A stretch of 64,000 nucleotides of DNA from G965204755 sp965243415. Its GTDB lineage: Bacteria > Acidobacteriota > Vicinamibacteria > Marinacidobacterales > Marinacidobacteraceae. Where the stretch lies: assembly GCA_965243415.1 (NCBI GenBank), contig OZ251549.1, positions 3,038,001 to 3,102,000 of the forward strand. Direction: 5' to 3'. This document shows positions 33,034-41,570 of the stretch, one piece after another (within the stretch, counting starts at the first letter, position 1; each line of letters starts with the position of its first letter). The position numbers and the translations under genes were made by a program. The notes under the pieces are model-generated. The model was not told where the DNA came from. It was given only the letters and a program-made list of their open reading frames with translations, and did not search any database.

Positions 33034-33255
33034 GTGAGCGAGACCGCGCGGGGCCTGACCGGTTTCCTCGCCCGTCGCCGGCGAGCCGTCGCGGCCCTCC
33101 GGACAGCCGCTCGTTTCACCCTCCTCTACCTGACCCGGGCCCGCGCGGTGCGCCGCCGCTACGCCGAGGTCGAGCGCCGGGGAGAGCGTCTCCTTCTCGA
33201 CGAGGGCCCCTTCGCCCTCCGCACCGGGCAGCGGCGGGAGACGCCGTGGCCCTGA
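33034..33255 (+). CDS. Small arginine-rich hypothetical protein
   Basis: 73 residues, GTG start. Very basic first half with one short hydrophobic patch (RFTLLYLTRARAV), then an acidic/hydrophobic tail. No family recognised. It lies 21 bases before the next gene on the same strand, and the 121 bases upstream are a Pro/Ala-like repeat (CCGGCTTCGGCGCCG twice) with no gene. Coding status rests on context only. Confidence 0.4.
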   Translation: MSETARGLTGFLARRRRAVAALRTAARFTLLYLTRARAVRRRYAEVERRGERLLLDEGPFALRTGQRRETPWP

Positions 33256-33276
33256 GGCGATCCGCCTGAGCCGGCC

Positions 33277-34296
33277 GTGAAGTTCCGCGAAGCCCCGCCG
33301 CCGGACTACGCCTTCGGCTACCGGAAGCCGCCGGTCTCCGGGAACGACATCAACGGTCTGGGGGAGAAGACCCCGCGGCGCGCCCGGCAGGTCTTCCACA
33401 ACGCCGACCCGGACCGGGCGATCGCCTGGCAGGGCCTCGACGACTTCTTCATGTGCCTGAACCCCTGGCAGGTGGTGCGGCACCGGCTCATCAACAAGTT
33501 CCAGTTGCGCCGGGAGCGCGGCCCGGTCGCCCGCCGGGTGCGCGACGACGGCCCGGAGGAGAACGCCCGCCTGGTGGAGGCCGCCGCCCGGAAGGCCGGC
33601 GCCACCCTCGTCGGCTTCACCGAGGTGCGGGACACCGATGTGTTCGAGGGACGCGAGGCGCCGTATCCCCACGCCGTCTGCCTGGGTCTGCCGATGCGGC
33701 GCGAGGAGATGGCCCACGCGGCGAAACCCCGGGGTGCCGCCGAGGTGATGCGCGCCTACCGGCAGGTGGCGCTGATCGCCATGGCGGTCGGCGCCTTCAT
33801 CCGCCGCCGGGGGTTCCCCGCGAAAGCCTACGGCGACCCGAACGCGACGGACATCCTCCACCTCCCGCTCGCCGCCCGCGCCGGGCTGGGGCAGTTGGGG
33901 AAGCACGGTTCCCTGATCAGCCGGGAGCACGGCTCGAACTTCCGCCTGGCGGCGGTGCTCACCGAGATGCCGCTCCGGTTCGACGAGCCGCAGGACTTCG
34001 GCGTGGACGATGTGTGCCTCCACTGCCGCCGCTGCGTGCTGGACTGCCCGCCGGACGCGATCTACGAGGAGAAGCAGTGGGTGCGCGGCGAGAAGCGGTG
34101 GTATGTGGACTTCGACCGCTGCATCCCCTACTTCGCCAAGACCTTCGGCTGCGCCATCTGCATCGAGGTCTGCCCCTGGTCGGAGCCGGGCCGGGGGCCG
34201 CAGATCAGCGACCGGGCGCTCGCCCTCCGGGAGCGGCGCCGCGGCGCCCCGGGAAAGCGCGCCGCCGGCGGGGGAGCGGCGGCGCCGGAGGAATGA
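33277..34296 (+). CDS. QueG/reductive-dehalogenase-like 4Fe-4S protein
   Basis: 339 residues. The C-terminal half has two [4Fe-4S] motifs: CLHCRRCVLDCP (Cys-X2-Cys-X2-Cys-X3-Cys-Pro) and C ... CAICIEVCPW. The middle has GLGQLGKHGSLIS, similar to the cobalamin-binding side of epoxyqueuosine reductase and reductive dehalogenases (LGWxGKN / G-x-x-Gly). No Tat signal is seen, and the first 100 residues (LDDFFMCLNPWQVVRHRL) do not match QueG. Likely a cytosolic redox enzyme of the same superfamily, substrate unknown. Confidence 0.7.
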   Translation: MKFREAPPPDYAFGYRKPPVSGNDINGLGEKTPRRARQVFHNADPDRAIAWQGLDDFFMCLNPWQVVRHRLINKFQLRRERGPVARRVRDDGPEENARLVEAAARKAGATLVGFTEVRDTDVFEGREAPYPHAVCLGLPMRREEMAHAAKPRGAAEVMRAYRQVALIAMAVGAFIRRRGFPAKAYGDPNATDILHLPLAARAGLGQLGKHGSLISREHGSNFRLAAVLTEMPLRFDEPQDFGVDDVCLHCRRCVLDCPPDAIYEEKQWVRGEKRWYVDFDRCIPYFAKTFGCAICIEVCPWSEPGRGPQISDRALALRERRRGAPGKRAAGGGAAAPEE

Positions 34297-34321
34297 ATAC
34301 TCCGCCGGGCGGCGGCGTATA

Positions 34322-34340
34322 GGGAAGGTGTGGACTTCCC
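34322..34340. promoter_or_regulatory. Inverted repeat overlapping the ECF sigma start
   Basis: GGGAAG (34322-34327) and CTTCCC (34335-34340) form a perfect 6-bp inverted repeat with a 7-base spacer that covers the GTG start at 34330. Just upstream GAATAC (34295) and CGTAT (34316) are spaced 15 bases, which is reminiscent of an ECF-type -35/-10 pair. An operator or autoregulated promoter is plausible but untested. Confidence 0.35.
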
Positions 34341-35040
34341 CATGGATGACGAGCGCGCCGGTGAGCGAACCGACGCCGGCGCCGGGGAACGAACCGGCGA
34401 GCGGGTCGGCGGCGGCGCCCGCTCCGGGCGGTCGGACCCGCAGGAGCAGGAGTGGATCCGGAAGTGCCGCAACGGGAGCCGCGCCGCGTACGAGCCGCTC
34501 GTCCGCCGCTACGCCGGCTGGGCCGAGGCGTACGCCTTCCGCCGGGTGGGGAACCGCGAAGAGGCCCGCGACCTGGCCCAGGAGGCCTTCGTCCGGGCGT
34601 TCCACGCGATGCCGCGATTCCGGCCCGGGCGCCCCTTCCTGCCCTGGTTCCTCACCATCCTGGACAACCTCTGCCGCAGTTGGCGCCGGCGTTTCCGGGC
34701 GGAACCGGGTCTCGAGGAGATCGCGCCGCCGACCACCGACGGCGGGATGGGGCGGCTCCAACGCCGGCTCGACCTGGAGCGCGGCCTCTCCGGCCTGCCG
34801 GAGGCGCAGCGCCGGGTGGTGGTCCTGAAGGAGATCCACGGCTTCGCCCACCGGGAGGTCGCGGAGCAACTCGAGATCCCGGTCGGCACGGCGATGTCCC
34901 GTCTCCACACCGCGCTCCGCCGCCTGCGCCGGATCCTCGGCGGCGGAGCGGAACCGGACCGGCGCCGGAAGCGGGGCGGGGAAGGGCCGCGCCTCCCGGC
35001 GGCGCCGGCGGAACGCGAAGCCGGAGGAGGTTCGGCATGA
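34330..35040 (+). CDS. ECF-type RNA polymerase sigma factor
   Basis: 236 residues from GTG 34330, or 232 from ATG 34342; neither has ideal ribosome-binding spacing. Region 2 is EQEWIRKCRNGSRAAYEPLVRRY ... ARDLAQEAFVRAFHAMPRFRPGRPFLPWF, and region 4 is LPEAQRRVVVLKEIHGFAHREVAEQLEIPVGTAMSRLHTALRRL. Regions 1 and 3 are missing, as in ECF factors. The N-terminal 35 residues are charged and low complexity. The ATGA overlap couples it to a small membrane protein, a usual place for an anti-sigma. Confidence 0.9.
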   Translation: MDFPMDDERAGERTDAGAGERTGERVGGGARSGRSDPQEQEWIRKCRNGSRAAYEPLVRRYAGWAEAYAFRRVGNREEARDLAQEAFVRAFHAMPRFRPGRPFLPWFLTILDNLCRSWRRRFRAEPGLEEIAPPTTDGGMGRLQRRLDLERGLSGLPEAQRRVVVLKEIHGFAHREVAEQLEIPVGTAMSRLHTALRRLRRILGGGAEPDRRRKRGGEGPRLPAAPAEREAGGGSA

Positions 35041-35405
35041 ACGAAGAGACGCCTCCCGCCGACTCGGGCCGGATCCCCGGGGATGCCCCCGGCGTCGCGC
35101 CCGCCGACCGCGCCCCCCGCGCCGGGGACGCGGACGACGCGGCCCTCGACCGGTTCTGGCTGGGGGTCTATTCCCGGCTGGAGCGCGGGCTCGCCTGGAT
35201 CCTGGTCTCCGTCTCCCTGGCCCTGCTGCTCGGCTACGGGGCCTGGGAGTTCGCCACCGTCTTTCTCGCCGACGCCGGGATCCCGGCGGTCGCGCGCCTC
35301 GGTACCGCCGGGCTCCTGCTCGGCCTCCTGCTGCTGCTGCTGGGCCTGGTCCGGGAACGGATCCGCGCCCGCGCCGCCGACCCGTTCCGGAGGGTCCGCC
35401 GATGA
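35037..35405 (+). CDS. Small two-helix membrane protein, possible anti-sigma partner
   Basis: 122 residues from ATG 35037, preceded by GGAGGAGG and overlapping the sigma stop. About 35 charged residues are followed by DRFWLGVYSRLERGLAWILVSVSLALLLGYGAWEF (one helix) and LGTAGLLLGLLLLLLGLVRERI (second helix). No zinc-binding anti-sigma HxxxCxxC motif is present. The role is inferred only from coupling to the sigma gene. Confidence 0.6.
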   Translation: MNEETPPADSGRIPGDAPGVAPADRAPRAGDADDAALDRFWLGVYSRLERGLAWILVSVSLALLLGYGAWEFATVFLADAGIPAVARLGTAGLLLGLLLLLLGLVRERIRARAADPFRRVRR

Positions 35406-35725
35406 TTCTTTCCACCACCCCGTCCGTTCCCGGCCAGGAAGTCGCCGAGGTGCTCGGCCTCGCCCGCGGCAACACCATCCGCAGCCGCCACCTCGGCCGC
35501 GACATCCTCGCCGGGCTCAAGGGCGTCGTCGGCGGCGAGATCGAGTCCTACACGAAACTCATGGCGGAGAGCCGGGAACAGGCCCTCGCCCGGATGATCG
35601 AGCACGCCGCCTCCCTCGGCGCCGACGCCGTCGTGGGCGTCCGGGTGGCGACCTCGATGGTGATGTCCACCGCCTCCGAGATCCTGGCCTACGGAACGGC
35701 GGTGAAACTCCGCCCCGCCCGCTGA
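35402..35725 (+). CDS. YbjQ-family (heavy-metal-binding domain) protein
   Basis: 107 residues matching YbjQ/DUF74: ILSTTPSVPGQEVAEVLGLARGNTI, RDILAGLKGVVGGEIESYTKLMAESREQALARM, and ASLGADAVVGVRVATSMV. These small pentameric proteins have an uncertain metal-related role. Start overlaps the membrane protein stop (ATGA), so it belongs to the ECF sigma cluster. Confidence 0.88.
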   Translation: MILSTTPSVPGQEVAEVLGLARGNTIRSRHLGRDILAGLKGVVGGEIESYTKLMAESREQALARMIEHAASLGADAVVGVRVATSMVMSTASEILAYGTAVKLRPAR

Positions 35726-35802
35726 CCGGCCCCTCGCCCCGGACGCCGTCGCCCCTCGGGCCGGGCGTCGCCCCGGACCCGGCGGAACCGGTCGCGGTCG
35801 GC

Positions 35803-36330
35803 GTGGACGCCGGGACCGAAGCGGCGGTCAGCGAGTCCGGCGTCGAGTCCGTCGAGGAACCGGTCGAAGAGGATCGGGGCCGGTTCTTCGAGGACTTCCG
35901 GGTCGGGCAGCGGATCCGCCACCCGCTGGGGCGCACCGTGTACGCCGCGGACAACGCCTGGTTCTCGCTGCTCACCCAGAACCAGAACCCGATCCACCTC
36001 GACCGGCATCGAAGCGCCGAAACCCCGTTCGGCAAGCCGCTGGTGAACTCCTGCCTCACCCTCGCGCTCGCCACCGGCCAGTCGGTGCACGACCTCACCC
36101 GCAACGCCGTCGCGAACCTGGGCTGGGACCAGGTCCGGCTGCCGGCGCCGCTCTTCGAGGGCGACACCCTCTACTCGGAGAGCGAGGTGGTCGCCGTCCG
36201 CCCCTCCCGGTCGCGCCCGGAGGCGGGGATCGTCACCGTGCGGACCACCGGCCGCAGACCGGACGGAACCGTGGTGATCGAGTTCCGCCGCACCTTCCTC
36301 ATCCCCCGGCGGGATCGTCTCCCCGACTGA
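35803..36330 (+). CDS. MaoC-like (hot-dog fold) dehydratase
   Basis: About 175 residues if the GTG at 35803 is used. The frame is open back into the previous gene and no ATG is available, so the start is uncertain. The core GRFFEDFRVGQRIRHPLGRTV, FSLLTQNQNPIHLD and FGKPLVNSCLTLALATGQSV shows the MaoC hydratase pattern with the Asn/His-containing active-site loop (N-x-x-P-x-H). Such proteins hydrate enoyl-CoA or related thioesters. Follows YbjQ by 77 bases. Confidence 0.8.
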   Translation: MDAGTEAAVSESGVESVEEPVEEDRGRFFEDFRVGQRIRHPLGRTVYAADNAWFSLLTQNQNPIHLDRHRSAETPFGKPLVNSCLTLALATGQSVHDLTRNAVANLGWDQVRLPAPLFEGDTLYSESEVVAVRPSRSRPEAGIVTVRTTGRRPDGTVVIEFRRTFLIPRRDRLPD

Positions 36331-36423
36331 CTGCGGCCCGGTCCGGCGGAGGCCCGGGCGGCGGCGTTCGAAAGCGGCAGTTCCCGTCCGAAGGGCGCAC
36401 CGATTCCGGGTCTGGCCGACCGA

Positions 36424-36429
36424 TATACT
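36424..36429 (+). promoter_or_regulatory. Candidate -10 box (TATACT) for the PQQ dehydrogenase gene
   Basis: TATACT is a near-consensus -10 hexamer only eight bases before the ATG at 36438. The region 17 bases upstream (CGATTC) is a poor -35. If used, transcription would start at or just before the start codon and give a leaderless message. The 107 bases between maoC and this gene contain nothing else I can name. Confidence 0.4.
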
Positions 36430-36437
36430 CGGCCCCG

Positions 36438-37485
36438 ATGCGTCACCGGGAGGAGCCTTCCGTCTCCGATTCCCTTTCCGGCTTCCTCCCCGAATGCCGG
36501 GAGAGCCGGGGTGGCGCGCGATTCCTGCCGGCGGCCGCGGTCGCCGCACTCCTCGTGGTATCGGCCGGGTGCGCTCGGCAGGCGCTGACGAGAAGGATGC
36601 CCCCCCCCCCCCCCCCCCCCGAGGAAACGGATGATGCCGCGGTTCGGGCGCGGCACTCCGCCGACTTCGTCCCGGTCACCGACGCCGTGCTGCGGGCGCC
36701 CTCACCGGGCGACTGGCCGAGTTGGCGGCGGACCCCCAACGGGTGGGGTTACAGCCCCCTGGCCCGGATCACTACGGGGAATGTCGGCGATCTCCGTATG
36801 GTCTGGTCGCGGGGTATGGGGCCGGGCAGCCAGCAGGCGACGCCGCTCGCCTACCGTGGCGTCCTCTATGTGCCCAATCCGCGCGATCTCATCGAGGCAC
36901 TCGACGCCGCGACCGGGGACCTCCTCTGGGACTACGCCCGCGACCTGCCGGACGATGCCCCGAGGCGCGGGCGCCGGACGACGAATCGCAATCTCGCCAT
37001 CTACGGTGACCGCGTCATCGACACCGGCAGCGACGAGTATCTCTTCGCGCTCGACGCGGTAACCGGGCGACTGGCTTGGGAGACGCGGATCCCCGAGATC
37101 GATCGCGCGCTACACACTTCCGGGCCGATCATCGCCGGAGGCCTGGTGATCTCCGGACGGGGTTGCCCGGCGCGCGGCAGCCCCGACGCCTGTGTCGTCG
37201 TCGCCCACGACGCGCTGACCGGGGAGGAGCGCTGGAGAAGGCGCCTGATCCCCGGCCCGGGTGAGCCGGGTGACGAGACCTGGGGCCGCGTGCCGTTCCG
37301 GGAGCGCAGACATATCGGCGCCTGGATGCCGGCGAGTTACGACCCGGACCTGCGTCTCCTCTACATCGGCACCTCGGTGACCGCTCCGGCCCCGAAGTTC
37401 CTCCTCGGCGGGGTCGGCCGGTCCCACCTCTACGAGAACTCCACGCTGGCGCTCGAAATCGAGAGCGGGGAGATCGTCTGGTACT
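36438..37485 (+). pseudogene. PQQ-dependent dehydrogenase, N-terminal part, interrupted by IS element
   Basis: The first 349 codons of a quinoprotein dehydrogenase. A lipoprotein-like signal (AAVAALLVVSAGC) is followed by a proline run coded by a poly-C tract, then propeller sequence: DWPSWRRTPNGWGYSPL, YVPNPRDLIEALDAATGDLLWDY, GSDEYLFALDAVTGRLAWE and NSTLALEIESGEIVWY. Beyond 37485 the frame reads 51 codons into the IS and stops at 37640. Removing the IS and one copy of the 5-bp duplication joins this exactly in frame to 39170-40023, giving about 633 residues. Insertion therefore looks recent. Confidence 0.88.
36600..36620 (+). repeat. Poly-C tract, 21 bases
   Basis: 21 consecutive C residues after ATG 36597, encoding seven prolines just after the predicted lipidation site. 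The tract is in frame as sequenced. Runs of this length are prone to slippage, so the downstream reading frame could switch between on and off states, or the length may be a sequencing estimate. Confidence 0.9.
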
Positions 37486-39164
37486 CCTGGATCCGTGCGT
37501 CGGTTCGTGGCCGGATGGAGTTTCCCTCGACAATACCCGGCGTTTCCGGTACGATCCGCCCAAACGGTTATCTCACTTGGGGAGTGAGTGCCGGAAGGAG
37601 TCGGCTTCGTGCGGCGATTCAACATCAAGAGGCTCAATGAGGATCTGACCTCGCACTCGGGGCTGGCGCTGGTGGGACAGGCGCTCCTCCACAGTGGTTT
37701 GTGCGAGGCGGCGGATCGCGCCGTGTCCCACCACCACGGGATCAAGCACGGGGATGTCCTCGGCTCCTACATCGGCTTGCTGAGTCTGGGCAAGCACGAT
37801 TTCGAGGCGATCGAGAGTCTGCGGAAGGACCTGTTCTTCCGCGAGGCGATGGGTTTGGCGAAGGTTCCGTCCTCGGCCACCATCCGCCTCCGTTTCGACG
37901 ACCATGCGGAGCGACTGCTCCCCCTGGTCCGCGACAGCGCGGTGCAGGTCTTGCGGAGGGTGAAGGCCAAGCCGACGCCGCTGGACACCGGACATGTGCC
38001 TCTGGATGCGGATGTGACGCCGTTCGACAACTCCCAGACCCGGAAGGAGGGCGTCTCGCGCACCTACCACGGCTATGACGGCTACGCGCCGATGGCGGCT
38101 TACCTGGGGCGGGAGGGGTACTGCCTGGAGTTCGAGCTGCGGAAGGGGGTGCAGCACTGCCAGAAGGGGACACCGGAGTTCCTGGAGCGGGTCCTGGGGC
38201 AGGCTCGCCACCTGACCGCGGCGCCGGTACTGCTGCGTCTCGATGCCGGGAACGATGCCCTCGACAACATGAAGGTGGTGTTCGATCATCGGGATGCGGG
38301 GGGGAAGGCGGACTTCCTCATCAAGTGGAACCCGCGCAAGGACGTCGCGAAGAACTGGCTCCAGTACGCCGAGCGCCGGCGGGTACGGTTCGACCGCCCC
38401 CGCAAGGGGAAGCGGGTGGCGGTGTTCACGATCCAGCAGACGCGCCGGCATCGAGGCGAGGACTATCCGTTGCGGCGGGTGATGCGGGTGACGGAGCGGA
38501 AGAGCACTCCGGGCGGGCAGTTGCTTCTGGAGCCGAAGGTCACGGTCGAGGGGTGGTGGACGACTCTGGATCTGGACGACCAGCGGGTGATCGACCTGTA
38601 TGCCGACCACGGCACCTCGGAGCAGTTCCACAGCGAGTTCAAGACGGACCTGAGCATCGAGAGGCTTCCCTCGCGGAAGTTCGCCACCAACGCTCTGGTG
38701 CTGAGTTGCGCCACGGTGGCGTACAACATCCTGCGCTGGCTGGGGCAGATGGGTTTGGTGGCGCCCGGGGGCCCGGTCCGCCATCCGGCGGAGCGTCGGC
38801 GGATCCGCACCGTGATCCAGGAACTGATGTATCGGGCGGCCCGGGTGATCCACTCCGGACGGCGCCTTTGGCTCGGCTTCGGCCGGCGGTGTCCGGCCGT
38901 GGAGGTCTTTTCCATGCTCTACGCGCGCCTCGCACCCACTTGACGACCTTCGGACCTCCGTTCTCCTCGGTTCTGCGCCCGAACCATGCCTTCGGTCATC
39001 GAGAGCGGTCGCCGAACCGGCATCTCCGCAAGTTCGGGGGCGCATTCCCTGTCCGATCCTCATTTGTGACCACATAACACCCTCTATCCACCCCCTCCGA
39101 GTGCTCTTTACGCACTCGATACATACCCGAATCGGTCTCCAAACCATCATCGCACGGATTCAGG
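37486..39164 (+). mobile_element. IS1380-family insertion sequence
   Basis: 1679 bases. The left end CCTGGATCCGTGCG and the reverse complement of the right end, CCTGAATCCGTGCG, form 14-bp terminal inverted repeats with one mismatch. GTACT occurs on both sides (37481-37485 and 39165-39169) as a target duplication. The single gene is an IS1380-type transposase. The left 100 and right 220 bases are non-coding, and the right part is AT-richer than the genome. The element sits inside the PQQ dehydrogenase gene and is complete, so it may be active. Confidence 0.93.
37588..38943 (+). CDS. IS1380-family transposase
   Basis: 451 residues; GTG 37588, with GTG 37609 as an alternative. The sequence is typical for IS1380: FNIKRLNEDLTSHSGLALVG, LDADVTPFDNSQTRKEGVSRTYHGYDGYAP, ELRKGVQHCQKGTPEF and LLRLDAGNDALDNM, and later HGTSEQFHSEFKTDLSIERLPS with the catalytic Glu. 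These hold the DDE residues of the RNase H fold. The gene appears intact. Its GC is lower than the host genes, and it contains an ACGT and an AGCT site that host genes mostly avoid. Confidence 0.93.
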   Translation: MPEGVGFVRRFNIKRLNEDLTSHSGLALVGQALLHSGLCEAADRAVSHHHGIKHGDVLGSYIGLLSLGKHDFEAIESLRKDLFFREAMGLAKVPSSATIRLRFDDHAERLLPLVRDSAVQVLRRVKAKPTPLDTGHVPLDADVTPFDNSQTRKEGVSRTYHGYDGYAPMAAYLGREGYCLEFELRKGVQHCQKGTPEFLERVLGQARHLTAAPVLLRLDAGNDALDNMKVVFDHRDAGGKADFLIKWNPRKDVAKNWLQYAERRRVRFDRPRKGKRVAVFTIQQTRRHRGEDYPLRRVMRVTERKSTPGGQLLLEPKVTVEGWWTTLDLDDQRVIDLYADHGTSEQFHSEFKTDLSIERLPSRKFATNALVLSCATVAYNILRWLGQMGLVAPGGPVRHPAERRRIRTVIQELMYRAARVIHSGRRLWLGFGRRCPAVEVFSMLYARLAPT

Positions 39165-39169
39165 GTACT

Positions 39170-40023
39170 ACCAGCACCTGAACGACCACTGGGACCTGGA
39201 CCACCCGTTCGAGCGGATGCTCGTGGACACGGCGGTGGCGCCCGACGCGGAGTCGGTGGACTGGATCAACCCCCGGATCGAAACGGGCGCGGTCCGTCGG
39301 GTCCTGACCGGCATTCCGGGGAAGACCGGCGTGATCTATACCCTCGACCGCGAGACCGGCGAGTTCCTCTGGGCGAAGCCCACGGTCTTCCAGAATGTCA
39401 TCGCCGATCTGGACGGCGCCACCGGCGAGGTCACCGAGAACACCGAGGTGGTCTTCGACGCGTTGGACGAGGCGGCGGTTCTGGTCTGCCCCGGTCTCTT
39501 CGGCGGCAAGGGGTGGGAAGCCGGCGCTTACAGCCCGCTGACGAACGCCATGTACCTGCCGGTGCGCAACAGTTGCGCCCGCATGCGGGCCACCCTGGGA
39601 GGCAGCCAGCCGGGGTACGTCCTCGACGCGCGGCACGAGTTCGCGCCGGGCGCCACCGATCTCGGGGCGGTTCATGCGGTCTCGGCCGAAACCGGCCGGA
39701 CCCTGTGGGTCCACCGGCAGCGGGCGGCGACGATGTCGCTCACCGCGACGGGAGGCGGGCTGGTCTTCGGCGGGGATGTCGCCGGCGGATTCCGGGCCTT
39801 CGACCAGGAGACCGGCGCCGTGCTCTGGGAAACGAGACTGGGAGCGCCGGTGACCGGTTTCCCCATCACCTACGCCGTGGCCGGCCGCCAGTATGTCTTG
39901 GTGAGTACCGGCACGGCCGCGAATGCTTCCGACGCACTCCTGCTCACTCCGGAACTGCGGCCGAGCGCGTCCAACCAGATCTTCGTGTTCGCGCTCCCGG
40001 ACCGGGCCGAGTTCCGGGGCTGA
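39170..40023 (+). pseudogene. PQQ-dependent dehydrogenase, C-terminal part after the IS
   Basis: 284 codons continuing the interrupted gene: YQHLNDHWDLDHPFERMLVD, GKTGVIYTLDRETGEFLWAKPTVFQNV, CPGLFGGKGWEAGAYSPLTNAMYLPV and GGLVFGGDVAGGFRAFDQETGAVLWE. YQHLNDHWDLDHPFE-like sequence and the W-x-x-G-A-Y-SP segment are typical of quinoprotein alcohol dehydrogenases. An ORF from 39217 could be translated alone but lacks the signal peptide and half the propeller. The frame has no other lesion. Confidence 0.88.
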
Positions 40024-40093
40024 GCGGTTTCTCGCGATCGTGCCCGACACCCCGGCCCTCTCCACTTTCCGCACCGTCCGCGGAGGTACTGGC

Positions 40094-41491
40094 ATGTGTT
40101 CCCGACTCGACCGGTCGATCGGCTCGCTTCTCGTCCTGGCGACTCCGTTTCTCTTCTCCGGGACGGCGGGCGCTCTCGCCGGCGCCGGGGGCGAAGACTG
40201 GCCGCACTGGCGCGGGCCCTCCCGGGACGGCGTCAGCGGGGAAACCGGCCTCCCGGTAGTCTGGGACACCGAGGAAGGCGTCCTCTGGAAGACCGAGATG
40301 CCCGCCTGGAGCGCCGCCACCCCGATCGTTTCCGGGGGCATGATCTTCCTGAATGTCTCGATCCCCGACGAGGGGGTCGTGGTTCCGGCGAACCCGTGGC
40401 GCGGCTACCGACGACTCCGGGAAGAGGCCCGCACCGGGCGCGGGAATGTGGAGTACGCCGGCCGCCTCGAGTTGTGGGGGCTCGACCGGGCCGACGGTTC
40501 GGTGCGCTGGAAGCGGCCGCTCGGCCACGGGGACCGGCGGGGGCGGAAGCAGAACATGTCCTCGCCCTCGCCGGTCACCGACGGGGAGCGGGTGTTCGCC
40601 CTCACCGGCACCGGGATCCTCAAGGCGTTCGACTTCGCCGGCGCCGAGATCTGGGCGCGGGACCTCCAGGCCGACTACGGGGAGTTCGGTCTGTACTGGG
40701 GTTACGGCAGCAGTCCGCTCCTGTTCGGCGACGCGCTCTTCGTGCAGGTGCTCCACGGGTGGAAGACCGACGACCCTTCCTACCTCCTGCGGATCTCGCC
40801 GGACACCGGGGAGACCGTCTGGCGGGTGGAGCGCCCGACCGAAGCCATTCGCGAATCCCCGGACTCGTACAGCACGCCGTTCGTACACGAGATCGAGGGT
40901 CGCCACGAGTTGGTCGTGACCGGCGGGGATGTGGTGACCGGACACGACCTCGACAGCGGTCGGGAACGGTGGCGGTCCCGGGGGCTGAACCCGGAGAACG
41001 ACCCTTGGTACCGGATCGTGTCCTCGCCGGTGGTGAAGGACGGGATCATCTACGCCCCGACGCGGGTGAAGCCGCTGTTGGCGCTGCGCGCCGGCGGGGC
41101 AGGGGACATCACCGAATCCCACCGGATCTGGTCCTTCGACCGGGGCCCCGATGTGCCGAGCCCGGTGACCGACGGGAAGAGGTTCTATGTGGTCACCGAC
41201 AACGGGGTCCTCTACGCGCTCGACGCCCGGACCGGGGAGGCGCTTTCCGGCCCGCACCGACTGCCGCCGGGGACCTACAGCGCCTCGCCGGTGCTCGCCG
41301 AGGGGCGGATCTACATCATCAACGAGGACGGGGTGGCTTCGGTGGTCCGGGTGGACGGCGACGAGATCGAGGTCCTCGCCCGGAACGACATGGACGCCTA
41401 CACGCTCAGTTCCATGGCCTTCTCGCGCGGACAGATCTTCGTCCGCACCGCCGAGGCCCTCTACTGCATCGGCAGCCCCTCCGCCTCCTGA
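40094..41491 (+). CDS. Secreted PQQ-binding-like beta-propeller protein
   Basis: 465 residues from ATG 40094 with GGAGG eight bases before it. Signal peptide SIGSLLVLATPFLFSGTAGALAG. The mature part is an eight-bladed-type propeller: DWPHWRGPSRDGVSGETGLP, GLDRADGSVRWKRPLGHGD, YLLRISPDTGETVWRVERPTE and GVLYALDARTGEALSGP. The opening WPHWRGPxxDGVS is common in outer-membrane or periplasmic PQQ-like proteins of unknown catalytic role. It follows the interrupted dehydrogenase by 70 bases. Loss of that gene may also lower its expression. Confidence 0.82.
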   Translation: MCSRLDRSIGSLLVLATPFLFSGTAGALAGAGGEDWPHWRGPSRDGVSGETGLPVVWDTEEGVLWKTEMPAWSAATPIVSGGMIFLNVSIPDEGVVVPANPWRGYRRLREEARTGRGNVEYAGRLELWGLDRADGSVRWKRPLGHGDRRGRKQNMSSPSPVTDGERVFALTGTGILKAFDFAGAEIWARDLQADYGEFGLYWGYGSSPLLFGDALFVQVLHGWKTDDPSYLLRISPDTGETVWRVERPTEAIRESPDSYSTPFVHEIEGRHELVVTGGDVVTGHDLDSGRERWRSRGLNPENDPWYRIVSSPVVKDGIIYAPTRVKPLLALRAGGAGDITESHRIWSFDRGPDVPSPVTDGKRFYVVTDNGVLYALDARTGEALSGPHRLPPGTYSASPVLAEGRIYIINEDGVASVVRVDGDEIEVLARNDMDAYTLSSMAFSRGQIFVRTAEALYCIGSPSAS

Positions 41492-41570
41492 AGAATCTGT
41501 TGCCCCGGTGGCGGCTGCGGTCGTTTCCCCCTCCGGCTCCCGCTCCCGGGCGGTCGGTCCTTCCGGATTC

